Shown: one piece after another, positions 17,734 to 26,745 of the stretch | How positions within the stretch are numbered: position 1 is the first letter of the stretch | Layout of the letters: the number at the start of each line of letters is the position of its first letter | NCBI RefSeq assembly: GCF_023078455.1 | Contig: NZ_CP095740.1 | Coordinates: 1,538,001 to 1,602,000, forward strand | Length of the DNA: 64,000 nt | Origin: Luteibacter aegosomatis | GTDB taxonomy: Bacteria; Pseudomonadota; Gammaproteobacteria; Xanthomonadales; Rhodanobacteraceae | Direction of reading: 5' to 3' | Position numbers and translations under genes: made by a program | Notes under the pieces: generated by a model | What the model saw: only the letters and a program-made list of their open reading frames with translations | What the model was told of the DNA's origin: nothing | Databases searched by the model: none

Positions 17734-17816
17734 CTTTCGCCGATACGATCGGCTCCCACCCCTTCGGTAGCGGGCTTTCCTACCGAAGGGGTGGGAGCCG
17801 ATCGTATCGGCGAAAG
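17734..17816. repeat. REP-like palindrome between convergent genes
   Basis: Arms of 37 bp (17734-17770 and 17780-17816) are exact reverse complements around a 9-base spacer; the outer arm is CTTTCGCCGATACGATCGGC. It sits between the DUF3014 stop and the cyclophilin stop, where it could end transcription from both sides. Confidence 0.93.
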
Positions 17817-17821
17817 GGCGC

Positions 17822-18733
17822 TCAGGACTTCTTCGACGGATCCCGCACCGGGACGTTGATGTTGCACAGGTCGATCTTCCCCGCCGGTCGCGTATAGAAA
17901 TCGTCCTTGCGATTGCGCTTGGCTTCCACGAGGGCCGCGAAGGTCTTGCTGTCGGTGCGCAGCACCTGGATCGGCGTGCGCTCGGCCTCGGGCACGTCGG
18001 CCGCGAGGCGCACGCTGCGGATCGTCACGCGCTGCTCGGGCTTGTCGTAGAAGCCCATCGGCTCGCCGCCGCGCGGGTAGGCCGAGAGAAGATCCATGCC
18101 CTTGAGCACCTTGCCCGCCACCGCGAGGTTGCGGTCCAGGTTGCGCGGCGCCTGGCCGATGATGGCGTAGAGCGAGCTGCCGTTGCCCGTTTCCGCGCCG
18201 GTATCGCGGGCCACGCCCACCGTGCCGTAGCAATGCGCGATCCACGCCTCGCCGGCCTTCGCGTCGCGAGCCACGGGAAAGCCGTCGGAGAAGCCCACTT
18301 CGGGCGCGTAGACGTCGCCGTCCGGCAAAGGCGTGAACGCATACTTGCCGCCCTTGCGGGTGAATTCCGGCGGTAGCGTTTCCTTGGCCGAGCCCAGGCT
18401 CTTGGCCTTCTTCTTGTCGTCGCCGTCCGGGTCGCCCCACTGGGTGACGAAGTTGTCCTGCACGCGGATCACCTGCGTGCCATCGAAGTAATGCTCGCGG
18501 ATCAGCGTGCGGATGTTGGCGGCGTGTTCGGGCGACCAGTCCTGGGCCAGTTCGATGACGACGTGCCCCTGCGGGAGATCCATGTAGACGAGGTTCTTCG
18601 GATCGGGTGTGCGCCATTCGGCGGGCGAGGACTTCGCCAGCAATTCCTTGGGCGTGGGCGTCTTCTTCGCTTCGTCCGCGAGGGCGGGCAGGGCGAGCAG
18701 GAGGGCGAGCGCGAGACAGGTACGGGCGAGCAT
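17822..18733 (-). CDS. Periplasmic cyclophilin-type peptidyl-prolyl isomerase
   Basis: This 303-residue protein has a signal peptide (residues 1-19, ending ALPALA). The body is a cyclophilin-type domain: GHVVIELAQDWSPEHAANI, HYFDGTQVIRVQDNFVTQWGDP and, later, SLYAIIGQAPRNLDRNLAVAGKV. It would speed proline isomerisation during folding of exported proteins. It is longer than minimal PpiA (about 190 residues), with inserted loops and a C-terminal extension. The next gene on this strand upstream is the aldehyde dehydrogenase, separated by a hairpin. Confidence 0.88.
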   Translation of the reverse strand: MLARTCLALALLLALPALADEAKKTPTPKELLAKSSPAEWRTPDPKNLVYMDLPQGHVVIELAQDWSPEHAANIRTLIREHYFDGTQVIRVQDNFVTQWGDPDGDDKKKAKSLGSAKETLPPEFTRKGGKYAFTPLPDGDVYAPEVGFSDGFPVARDAKAGEAWIAHCYGTVGVARDTGAETGNGSSLYAIIGQAPRNLDRNLAVAGKVLKGMDLLSAYPRGGEPMGFYDKPEQRVTIRSVRLAADVPEAERTPIQVLRTDSKTFAALVEAKRNRKDDFYTRPAGKIDLCNINVPVRDPSKKS

Positions 18734-18817
18734 GGGATCCCCTGGGGTGAATGCGTCGTGCGACCTTAGCAGAGCCTCGCGCGGGGCGCTCTGCTGCCCC
18801 GTCGCTTGCGACGGGAT

Positions 18818-18860
18818 GGCAAGGCCGTATCGCGGACCCTGTCCGCGAATCGAGGCTTGC
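18818..18860. repeat. Hairpin built around CGCGGACCCTGTCCGCG
   Basis: The palindromic core at 18831-18847 is flanked by a further inverted pair (GGCAAGGC and GCTTGCC), giving a long stem just after the aldehyde dehydrogenase stop. The same core occurs at 28328-28344 and in related forms at 49954, 55647 and 62838. Confidence 0.7.
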
Positions 18861-18862
18861 CG

Positions 18863-20287
18863 TTACACCGCGAGCCCGAGGATGGCCTTGGGTTCGAGAT
18901 AGGCTTCGAGGCCGAACTCCCCGTATTCCCGCCCCAGTCCCGATTGCTTGAACCCGCCGAACGGCGCCTTCGGCTCGTGCGTCAGCGTGTTGACCAGCAC
19001 GCGGCCCGCGTCGATGCGCGCCGCCACGCGCGCGGCGCGGTCGATATCCGAAGACATCACATAGGCCTGCAAGCCATAGGTCGTGTCGTTGGCGATCGCG
19101 ATGGCGTCTTCCTCGTCGTCGTACGCGATGATCGACAGCACCGGCCCGAAGATTTCCTCCCGCGCGACGGTCATGTCGTTGCGCACGTCGGTGAACAGGG
19201 TGGGCCGCACGAGCCAGCCTCGGTCGTAACCGTCGGGGCGGCCCTCGCCACCGGCCAGCAGGCGGGCGCCTTCCTCGATGCCCTTGCGGATGTAGCCCTG
19301 CACGCGTTCCCACTGCTTGCGGCTCACCATCGGGCCGACCTCGGTGTCCGCCTTCGACGGATCGCCGGAGACGACGGCATTCACCACGTCGGTGGCTTTC
19401 GCCTCGAACTCCGCGAGGCGCGAGCGCGGCACGAGGAGGCGCGTGCCCGCGATGCAGGCCTGTCCGCTGTTCATGAAACCGGCCATCACGGCCATCGGCA
19501 CGGCGGTGGCGAAGTCGGCATCGTCCAGGATCACGCTGGGCGACTTGCCGCCCAGTTCCAGGGTCACCCGCTTCACGTCGTCGGCCGCCGCGCGCAGGAT
19601 GCCCTTGCCGACGGCGGTGGAACCGGTGAACGAGATCTTGCGCACGTCGGGACTGCCGACGATTTCCGCGCCGACGACGTCGCCGCGTCCGGTCACGATG
19701 TTGTACACGCCGGCGGGCGCCCCGGCTTCGTGCAGGGCCTTCATCACCACGCTCGTCTGCAACGCGCTCATCTCGCTGGGCTTGATGACGGCGGTGCAAC
19801 CGGCCGCCAGCGCCGTGGCGAGCTTGCCGCAGATGAAACCGGCATCGCTGTTCCAAGGCGTGATGAGCCCCACCACGCCAGCCGGCTGCATGATGACGCG
19901 CGCACTGCCGAGGCGCCGTTCGAACGCGTAGTTTTCGAGGGTATCGATGGCCTGCAGGAATACCTGCGCGGGGAACTGCGCCATCCAGCGCGAACGCGCC
20001 GACGGCGCGCCGTATTCCTCGATCACGGCCGCCAGCAGTTCGTCCTCGTGGGCGAGCATCGCGTCGTGCATGCGGCGGAGCAGGGCGACGCGCTCTTGCA
20101 CCGTGGTGCGCGACCACGCCGGAAAGGCGCGCCTTGCCGCGGCGATGGCAAGGCGCGCGTCATCCGCGTCGGCAAGACGTACCGTGCCCAGGAGGGCCTC
20201 GGTGGCGGGATTGAACAGTTCGAAGCGCTCGGTGCCGTGGGGTTCGACGAAAGCGCCATCGATGTAGACCTGGTCGATGCTGTGCAT
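18863..20287 (-). CDS. Aldehyde dehydrogenase family protein
   Basis: This 474-residue NAD(P)-dependent aldehyde dehydrogenase has all the family marks: GLITPWNSDAGF, the cofactor loop SFTGSTAVGKGI, the general-base Glu in LELGGKSPS and the nucleophilic Cys in SGQACIAGTR. The C-terminal KQSGLGREYGEFGLEAYLEPKAI is usual for class-3-like or succinate-semialdehyde-like members. The start is ATG at 20287, 7 bases after GGAG; an ATG at 20311 lacks this. It is transcribed away from a LysR gene, its likely regulator. Substrate not determinable. Confidence 0.9.
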   Translation of the reverse strand: MHSIDQVYIDGAFVEPHGTERFELFNPATEALLGTVRLADADDARLAIAAARRAFPAWSRTTVQERVALLRRMHDAMLAHEDELLAAVIEEYGAPSARSRWMAQFPAQVFLQAIDTLENYAFERRLGSARVIMQPAGVVGLITPWNSDAGFICGKLATALAAGCTAVIKPSEMSALQTSVVMKALHEAGAPAGVYNIVTGRGDVVGAEIVGSPDVRKISFTGSTAVGKGILRAAADDVKRVTLELGGKSPSVILDDADFATAVPMAVMAGFMNSGQACIAGTRLLVPRSRLAEFEAKATDVVNAVVSGDPSKADTEVGPMVSRKQWERVQGYIRKGIEEGARLLAGGEGRPDGYDRGWLVRPTLFTDVRNDMTVAREEIFGPVLSIIAYDDEEDAIAIANDTTYGLQAYVMSSDIDRAARVAARIDAGRVLVNTLTHEPKAPFGGFKQSGLGREYGEFGLEAYLEPKAILGLAV

Positions 20288-20385
20288 GGGCTTGCTCCGG
20301 TAGGGGGACATTTCGAAGGATGTGGCCGGACGATTGGCCTGATAAGCTGCACAAAACAGAATGGGGCGTTAAGTAGAGGCGGACA

Positions 20386-21273
20386 ATGCGCAGCGGACTT
20401 ACCGAACTCGAAGCCGTACTGGCCGTGGCGCGCCATGGCAGCTTTCGTCGCGCCGCCGCTGAACTGGACATCTCCACGTCGGCCGCCAGCCAGGCCGTGG
20501 CGGCGCTGGAATCCCGATTGGGAGCGCGCCTGTTCCATCGCACCACCCGCAGCGTACGGCTCACGGAAGCCGGGGAACGTTTCGTGGCCGATGTCGCGCC
20601 GGCCGTGGCGGGCATCCGGGGAGCGATGGAACGGATCGGCGACGACGGCGACGCGCCCCGCGGAACCTTGCGGATCAACCTGGCCCCCGGCGCAGCGCGG
20701 CGGCTGATGGGGCCCTTGTTGATCCCCTACATGCAGCGGTATCCCGGCGTGCACGTCGACCTGGTGACCGACAACCGCCTGATCGACATCGTGCGCGACG
20801 GCTTCGACGCGGGCTTCCGCACGCTCGACACCGTGCCCGGCGACATGGTGGCGGTGCCCTTGGGCGCGCCCATCCGCTATGCGGTGGTCGGCTCGCCGTC
20901 CTATTTCGCGAGTCACGGACGGCCGCGAAGCCCGGCTGATCTGAGCCGCCACGCCTGCATACGCGCGCGCATGGCGTCCGGGCATATCTATCACTGGGAA
21001 TTCGAAAAACACGGCGAGGCGGTCACCGTGGAAACCTACGGCCCCGTGACCCTCGATGAACCCCATTTGATGCGCGAGGCGGCCCTCGCGGGACTCGGCC
21101 TCACCTACCTGAGCGAATACGACGTGGTGGATGCCCTGGCCGAGGGGCGGCTGGAACGCGTGCTGGACGACTGGACGCCGCCCTTCGATCGCCTTTGCCT
21201 CTACTACCCCGGCCGTCGCCACGTACCGGCGGCGTTGCGTGCCCTGGTGGACCTCATCCGGGAAACGGGCTGA
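20386..21273 (+). CDS. LysR-family transcriptional regulator
   Basis: This 295-residue regulator has an N-terminal winged helix-turn-helix (residues about 3-62, RHGSFRRAAAELDISTSAASQAVAALESRLGARLF) and a periplasmic-binding-protein-like effector domain (residues about 90-290). It reads away from the aldehyde dehydrogenase, with 98 bases between the start codons, the classic arrangement for a LysR protein that controls the divergent gene and itself. The effector is unknown. Confidence 0.92.
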   Translation: MRSGLTELEAVLAVARHGSFRRAAAELDISTSAASQAVAALESRLGARLFHRTTRSVRLTEAGERFVADVAPAVAGIRGAMERIGDDGDAPRGTLRINLAPGAARRLMGPLLIPYMQRYPGVHVDLVTDNRLIDIVRDGFDAGFRTLDTVPGDMVAVPLGAPIRYAVVGSPSYFASHGRPRSPADLSRHACIRARMASGHIYHWEFEKHGEAVTVETYGPVTLDEPHLMREAALAGLGLTYLSEYDVVDALAEGRLERVLDDWTPPFDRLCLYYPGRRHVPAALRALVDLIRETG

Positions 21274-21356
21274 AAACGCATGGGCCATGGGTCATGCACA
21301 ACCATCCGGCGTCGGGGGGCATCCATTTCCGCAAGTCCTAACGAATCGGGAAGTTC

Positions 21357-23585
21357 ATGCGCCGTCGCCTCGCCCTGCTGGCCCTCTTGTCCTGTGCCTG
21401 TGCCGCCCACGCAGCCGAGGTGACGATCGACGGACGCATCGACCCGGCCGAATGGGCCGGGGCCGAGCACATCACCGATTTCCGCCAGACCCAGCCGCTG
21501 ACCGGCAAGCCGGGCAATCAGCCCACCGAAGCCTGGGTGCTGTCGACGCCCAAGGGCCTGGCCGTCGCCGTTCGCGTGACCCAGCCGGCGGGCATTCCCC
21601 GGTCGATGCAGCAGACCCGTCGCGACGAGGACGCCCGCGTCGACCGGATCAACGTGATGGTGGATTTCAACGGCGACGGTCGCGTGGGCTACGACTTCGA
21701 GGTGAAATCCCAGGGCGGCATCGCCGACGAGATCATCACCAACGAATCCGACTTCAGCTACGACTGGGACGGCAATTGGGAGCACGCGGTTACCCAGGAC
21801 GCGGACGGCTATTCGGTGGAGGTGCTGATCCCCTGGTACATCGCGCCGATGCACAAGGCGACCGGTGACACGCGGCGTATCGGCCTCTACATCGATCGCA
21901 TCATCGCGGCCACCGGCGAGCGCGTGGCCTGGCCGGCGGTGAGTTTCGACCAGGGGCGTTTCCTCTCGAGCTTCCAGCGCGTGGAGCTGCCCGCGTACTC
22001 GCAATCGCTGTTCGCCGTCACGCCCTACGTCGTGGCGCGCACGGATCGCGCCCACGGCGGCACCTCGTTCGAGCAGGGCGCGGACATCCAGTGGAAGCCC
22101 AACGGACAGACCCAGCTCACCGCCACCATCAATCCCGATTTCGGCCAGGTGGAAAGCGACGACCTCGTCGTGAATTTCTCGCCGACGGAAACCTTCTTCA
22201 CCGACAAGCGCCCGTTCTTCACCGAGAATCAGGGCATCTTCGATTTCAGCCTGCTCGACGACTACTCGCAGCTGGTCTACACCCGCCGCGTGGGCGGCCT
22301 GTCCGACGACGGCCATGGGCCCGCCGACATCTCCGCGGCGGTGAAGCTCAACGGCAGCGTGGGCGGCACCAGCTACGGCATCCTCACCGCGCAGGAGAAG
22401 GGCGACGCCGGGCGCTCGTTCGGCGCCTTGCGCCTGTTGCACGACTTCGGCACGCAGACCTTCGGCATGCTCGCCACGCGGGTGAATCACCCCTATCTGG
22501 ATCGCGATGCCAACGTGCTCGGCTTCGACCATCGCTGGCAGCCGAACAAGTCGTTCACGCTCACCAGCAACATCGTCGGCAGCAAGATCGACCAGCCCGG
22601 CGAGAACAGCAAGGGCCTGGGCGCCACCAGCATCGCGTATTGGGAAATGAACGATACGTGGAGCCAGCAGTGGCTGGGCATGTACTTCGGCAAGCACCTG
22701 GAGATCGACGATTTCGGCTACCTGCCGCGCAACGACATGACGTACCTGCACTGGGAAGTGCGCCAGCGCATCACGGACCTGCCCGCCGATTCGGCCTACG
22801 CCTCGCACCTGTGGCATTACCGCATTTCGCAGGCGGACGACTCCGACGGCCGGCGCATCTCCCGCCGCTTCCGCTTCCAGCGCGACAGCCAGCGCCGCGA
22901 CGGTGGCATGGAACAGCTCCGGCTCGACCTGTTCACCTCGGCCTACGACGACCTGCTGACCCGCGGCGGCAACGCGTTGCGCACCCCGCGCACGGGTCGG
23001 CTCTACTTCGACCGCGAGCAGCCGCGTTCGGGTCGCTGGGCCTGGGAAGCCGAGGGCTACGTCATGGGCAACCAGCTCAGCGGCCTGCACCGGCTGAGCT
23101 ATTACCTCAAGTTCACGCCCACCTATTTCATCACCGACGGCTTCAGCGTGTTCACCGGCGCGAGTTACGAGTGGGACCCCGACTGGCTGATCTGGCAGCA
23201 CGACAACCTCGTGGGCTCCTACGACGGTCGCACGTTCGGCATCGACAGCGGCGTGAACTGGAACATCGGCAACCGGCAGGAATTGCGCGTGAAGCTGCAG
23301 ACGCTGGCGGTGGGGGCAAAGCTGCGCCAGGCCTACCGGATCGCGCCCAACGGCCGGGCCATCCCGGTGGACGATCCGGTGGACGGGCTGGGCGTGGCCA
23401 ACCTGGGCTTCCAGATCCGCTACCGCTACGAGATCGCGCCGCTGTCGAACCTCTACATCGTCTACAACCGTGGCGGCTACGAGCAGGACACGGACGATGC
23501 GCTGGGCAACCAGTTCCAGCGGGGATTCGGCTTGAAGGACGTGGAAGAGGGGTTGGTGAAGGTGGCTTACCGGCTGGAGTTCTGA
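21357..23585 (+). CDS. DUF5916 outer-membrane protein with CBM9-like domain
   Basis: This 742-residue exported protein has a signal peptide ending in AHA. Residues about 20-200 form a carbohydrate-binding family 9-like domain (VTIDGRIDPAEWAGAEHI, then VDFNGDGRVGYDFEVKSQGG). The rest is a DUF5916-type region, with the conserved NPDFGQVESDDLVVNFSPTE...KRPFFTENQGIF and a C-terminal part rich in alternating polar/aromatic strands that ends in F, as outer-membrane barrels do. Such proteins are often next to carbohydrate-use genes; a GH15 enzyme follows 147 bases downstream. Transport or binding of a glycan is a guess. Confidence 0.85.
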   Translation: MRRRLALLALLSCACAAHAAEVTIDGRIDPAEWAGAEHITDFRQTQPLTGKPGNQPTEAWVLSTPKGLAVAVRVTQPAGIPRSMQQTRRDEDARVDRINVMVDFNGDGRVGYDFEVKSQGGIADEIITNESDFSYDWDGNWEHAVTQDADGYSVEVLIPWYIAPMHKATGDTRRIGLYIDRIIAATGERVAWPAVSFDQGRFLSSFQRVELPAYSQSLFAVTPYVVARTDRAHGGTSFEQGADIQWKPNGQTQLTATINPDFGQVESDDLVVNFSPTETFFTDKRPFFTENQGIFDFSLLDDYSQLVYTRRVGGLSDDGHGPADISAAVKLNGSVGGTSYGILTAQEKGDAGRSFGALRLLHDFGTQTFGMLATRVNHPYLDRDANVLGFDHRWQPNKSFTLTSNIVGSKIDQPGENSKGLGATSIAYWEMNDTWSQQWLGMYFGKHLEIDDFGYLPRNDMTYLHWEVRQRITDLPADSAYASHLWHYRISQADDSDGRRISRRFRFQRDSQRRDGGMEQLRLDLFTSAYDDLLTRGGNALRTPRTGRLYFDREQPRSGRWAWEAEGYVMGNQLSGLHRLSYYLKFTPTYFITDGFSVFTGASYEWDPDWLIWQHDNLVGSYDGRTFGIDSGVNWNIGNRQELRVKLQTLAVGAKLRQAYRIAPNGRAIPVDDPVDGLGVANLGFQIRYRYEIAPLSNLYIVYNRGGYEQDTDDALGNQFQRGFGLKDVEEGLVKVAYRLEF

Positions 23586-23588
23586 CCC

Positions 23589-23681
23589 CGTCATCCCGGC
23601 GCACGCAGGAATTTCGCCTAGGTGCCCATGCGCGAAAGCCGGGATTCAACGCGCCGGATTCCCCTTTCGCAGGAACGACAA
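23589..23681. repeat. Inverted pair of GTCATTCC-type repeats
   Basis: An arm starting GTCATCCCGGCGCACGCAGG (from 23589) is answered in reverse by CCGGATTCCCCTTTCGCAGG near 23654-23674, followed by AACGAC. A second inner pair is ATCCCGGC (23593) / GCCGGGAT (23638). Related arms occur at 36961 and 57048. Confidence 0.6.
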
Positions 23682-23732
23682 GCAGTTCACGCCGCGCATG
23701 GCATCAATCCCCGAAACCTTCGGGAGACCCGC

Positions 23733-25550
23733 GTGCCTCGTCGCGACAACCCCATGCCCGGCCGCGCCATCGGCGACCACGGCATCGTCGGCAATATGGA
23801 TACCGCCGCCCTCGTGGCGATCGACGGCACGGTGGATTACCTGTGCTGGCCGCACATGGACAGCCCCACGATCTTCGCCGCCTTGCTCGATCCGGACGAG
23901 GGTGGCGAATTCACGGTGGAGCCCGCGCTGGAGGATGCCCGGCGCATGCAGCTCTACGTGCCTGAAACGAATGTGCTGATCACGCGATGGATGTCGGAGG
24001 CGGGCAGCGTGGAACTGACCGACTTCATGCCGCACCCGGAGATTGACTCGCGCGTGCCGCGCAGCCTGGTGCGCTGCGTGAAAGTAATACGCGGCGACGT
24101 GGACATCCACGTGCGCTGCCGCCCCCGTTTCGACTACGCACGCCAGGTGCCGAAAACGGAGGCCTATGGCGACACGGCGGTCTTCCATGCGCCGAGCGCG
24201 TCGGTACGGCTTGGCGCGACGGTGCCCCTGCGCATCGGCGACGGCGAGGCCGAGGCGCGATGTTCGCTGGCAGCCGGGGAGAACGCCTGGTTCGTACTCT
24301 GCGACGAGGAATGCGATCCGTTCACCGAAGACGAGTGCCGCCACGCCCTCGGGGCGACGCTGGATGCCTGGCGCCGCTGGATGCGCCGCTCCACGTATCG
24401 GGGCCGCTGGCGCGAACGCGTGGACCGCTCCGCGCTCGTGCTGAAGCTGCTCACCTCGCATCGCCACGGCTCGATCGCGGCGGCGGCCACGTTCGGCCTG
24501 CCCGAGGCCACGGGAGCGGAACGCAACTGGGATTACCGGGCGACGTGGATCCGGGATGCGTCGTTCACCGTTTATGCCTTCATGCGGATGGGCTACGTGC
24601 AGGAGGCCGAGCATTTTCGCGACTGGGTGGAGACGCGGATCGAAAGCCTCGGCGAACATTCCGCGTTGCACATCATGTATGCGTTGGATGGTGGCGAGGC
24701 CGCGGAGGAATCCACGCTCGACCATCTCGCGGGCTACGCGAACTCGCGGCCGGTGCGCATCGGCAACGCCGCCCGCACGCAGACGCAGCTCGATATCTTC
24801 GGCGAGCTGATGGACGCCATCTACCTGTCGAACAAGTACGGCACGGCGATCAGCCGCGCGGGTTGGGATCACGTGAAACGGATCATCGACCACGTATCGC
24901 GCCATTGGCGCGACGCCGACGAAGGCATCTGGGAAATCCGCGACAAGCCCCGCCATTTCCTCCACTCGCGCCTGATGTGCTGGGTGGCGCTGGACCGCGC
25001 CGTGCGGCTGGCCGGAAAACGCTCGCTGCCGGCGCCCATCGTGGACTGGATCGCCGAACGCGACCGCATCGCCGAGGATATCTGGGCCAACTTCCGTCAT
25101 CCCGAACATGGCTATTTCGTGCAGACCCGGGGCGGAGACGACCTCGACGCCTCGCTGCTCATGATGCCCCTGATGCGCTTCGTGTCCGCGACCGATCCGG
25201 TCTGGCTGGCGACGCTGGATGCCATCGGTACGCAATTGACCGACGACGGCATGGTGTTCCGCTATCGCAACGCGGACGGGCTGGAAGGGGGCGAGGGCGC
25301 GTTCACCACCTGCACGTTCTGGTACGTGGAGTGCCTCGCGCGCGCGGGACGGTTGCACGAAGCGCGCTCGATCATGGCGCGCGGCGTGTTGTATGCGAAC
25401 CATCTCGGCCTGTTTTCCGAGGAGCTGAACTGGCGCGGCGATCCGCTGGGGAACTTCCCGCAGGCGCTCACCCACCTGGCCTTCATCAGCGCGGCCTATT
25501 ATCTCGACCGCCAGCTCGCCCATCCGGAAGGACAGGTCTGGCAGCCCTAG
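23733..25550 (+). CDS. Glycoside hydrolase family 15 protein (glucoamylase/trehalase type)
   Basis: This 605-residue cytoplasmic protein has the GH15 N-terminal beta-sandwich (IGDHGIVGNMDTAALVAIDGTVDYLCWP) and an alpha/alpha barrel (NWDYRATWIRDASFTVYAFMRMGY), ending with the typical FSEELNWRGDPLGNFPQALTHLAFI. It should hydrolyse alpha-glucosides such as maltodextrins or trehalose. The start chosen is GTG at 23733, preceded by GGGAGA; an ATG at 23754 is the other choice, and starts further upstream run into a repeat. Its TAG stop overlaps the stop of the convergent DUF1501 gene. Confidence 0.9.
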   Translation: MPRRDNPMPGRAIGDHGIVGNMDTAALVAIDGTVDYLCWPHMDSPTIFAALLDPDEGGEFTVEPALEDARRMQLYVPETNVLITRWMSEAGSVELTDFMPHPEIDSRVPRSLVRCVKVIRGDVDIHVRCRPRFDYARQVPKTEAYGDTAVFHAPSASVRLGATVPLRIGDGEAEARCSLAAGENAWFVLCDEECDPFTEDECRHALGATLDAWRRWMRRSTYRGRWRERVDRSALVLKLLTSHRHGSIAAAATFGLPEATGAERNWDYRATWIRDASFTVYAFMRMGYVQEAEHFRDWVETRIESLGEHSALHIMYALDGGEAAEESTLDHLAGYANSRPVRIGNAARTQTQLDIFGELMDAIYLSNKYGTAISRAGWDHVKRIIDHVSRHWRDADEGIWEIRDKPRHFLHSRLMCWVALDRAVRLAGKRSLPAPIVDWIAERDRIAEDIWANFRHPEHGYFVQTRGGDDLDASLLMMPLMRFVSATDPVWLATLDAIGTQLTDDGMVFRYRNADGLEGGEGAFTTCTFWYVECLARAGRLHEARSIMARGVLYANHLGLFSEELNWRGDPLGNFPQALTHLAFISAAYYLDRQLAHPEGQVWQP

Positions 25551-26737
25551 ACCAGTTGCAGATCGGTGGCCCTGGCGCCGGGGAAGACCGTGGCGAGGTC
25601 CGCGTCGGACAGGCCGTACATGCGCCGCATGAGGCCACCGAGCACCTCGCGGTAATTGTTGAGCACCGGGTAGTCGCGGTTCTGCAGCAGGCTCCCCGCG
25701 TTCACCGCCACCTGCCGGCCGGCGATGCGGCCACCCGCCACCTTGCCGCCGAGTACCCAGTAGGTGGTGCCATGCCCATGATCGGTGCCCTTGTTGCCGT
25801 TTTCGCGGAACGTGCGGCCGAATTCGGAGACCACCACCACCACGGTATCGTTCCACTCCTTCTCGCCGAGTCCATCGGCGAAGGCGGCGAGACCCTGGGA
25901 GAGATTGTCGAGGTTGCTGGCGAGCTGGCCGTTGGCGCCGCCCTGGTTCACGTGGGTATCCCAACCGCCCACGTCGACGAAGCCGAGGCGGAAGCGGTCG
26001 CGCATCAGCGTCGCCATGCGTTCGCCCTGCTGGGCGAAACCACGCGCGTTCACGGCCCCGCGGCTGGCGGCCACCATTTCGGTCTGCAGATCCTTCGCCA
26101 CGTCCTGTCGCAACTGCAGGCCATCGGTGGCGGCGGCCTGCAACGCCGTGCCCTGGTACATGGAGGCGAGGATCTTCGACTGCCGATCGTCGAATACGGC
26201 CTTGCCGCCGCCCTTGAGCGAAACGTTGGGCACGTCGCCCGCGCCACGGAACGACAGCGGCAGCGCGTCGGTGAACGCGATGGGCGGCACGCCGCGCAGC
26301 ACGCCGCTGAGGCGACCCATGAAGCCGGAAGCGTAGTGCCGCGCATCGCCGGCTTCGCCGCCCTCGATGTTGTCCTGCGTTTCGAAATGGCTGCGGGAGA
26401 GATCGTCCGTGCCAGCGAAGGGAATGAACGCGAGCTGCTTCCTGTCCCACAGCGGCCCCATCGTCTGCGCGACCGCGGGGGCGAGGGCCCAGTTCGCATC
26501 CAGCGCGCGCACCGACGCGGGATCGCCGGGCGTGGGTCTGGCCAGCGCGATGCTCGGCCGCGACTCGTAATAGAAATCGCTGGCGTACGGTACGAGCAGG
26601 TTGTTTGCGTCGTAGCCGCCGCGCAGGAACACCAGCAGGAAACGAGGCGCAAGGGCGGGTGCGGCGAACACCTTGCCGCCCAGGGTCAGGGCGGGCACGG
26701 TGGCGGCGAGGGCGAGGAGAAACCGGCGGCGATCCAT
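25547..26737 (-). CDS. DUF1501 exported protein
   Basis: This 396-residue protein has a twin-arginine-like start (MDRRRFLLALAATVPALTLG) and the DUF1501 body: VFLRGGYDANNLLVPY, then VDVGGWDTHVNQGG and VVVVSEFGRTFRENGNKGTDHGHGT. The last motifs resemble the metal-binding sites of alkaline-phosphatase/sulfatase-type enzymes, to which the family is thought to be related; no activity is established. It starts 8 bases after the DUF1800 gene, so the two form an operon. Tat export fits a protein that folds with a metal before transport. Confidence 0.87.
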   Translation of the reverse strand: MDRRRFLLALAATVPALTLGGKVFAAPALAPRFLLVFLRGGYDANNLLVPYASDFYYESRPSIALARPTPGDPASVRALDANWALAPAVAQTMGPLWDRKQLAFIPFAGTDDLSRSHFETQDNIEGGEAGDARHYASGFMGRLSGVLRGVPPIAFTDALPLSFRGAGDVPNVSLKGGGKAVFDDRQSKILASMYQGTALQAAATDGLQLRQDVAKDLQTEMVAASRGAVNARGFAQQGERMATLMRDRFRLGFVDVGGWDTHVNQGGANGQLASNLDNLSQGLAAFADGLGEKEWNDTVVVVVSEFGRTFRENGNKGTDHGHGTTYWVLGGKVAGGRIAGRQVAVNAGSLLQNRDYPVLNNYREVLGGLMRRMYGLSDADLATVFPGARATDLQLV

Positions 26738-26745
26738 GGGAGGCC

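Noticed and set aside
23622..23732. An upstream ATG extension of the GH15 gene
   Set aside because: It lies within an inverted repeat and has no ribosome site; the GTG at 23733 has GGGAGA at good spacing.
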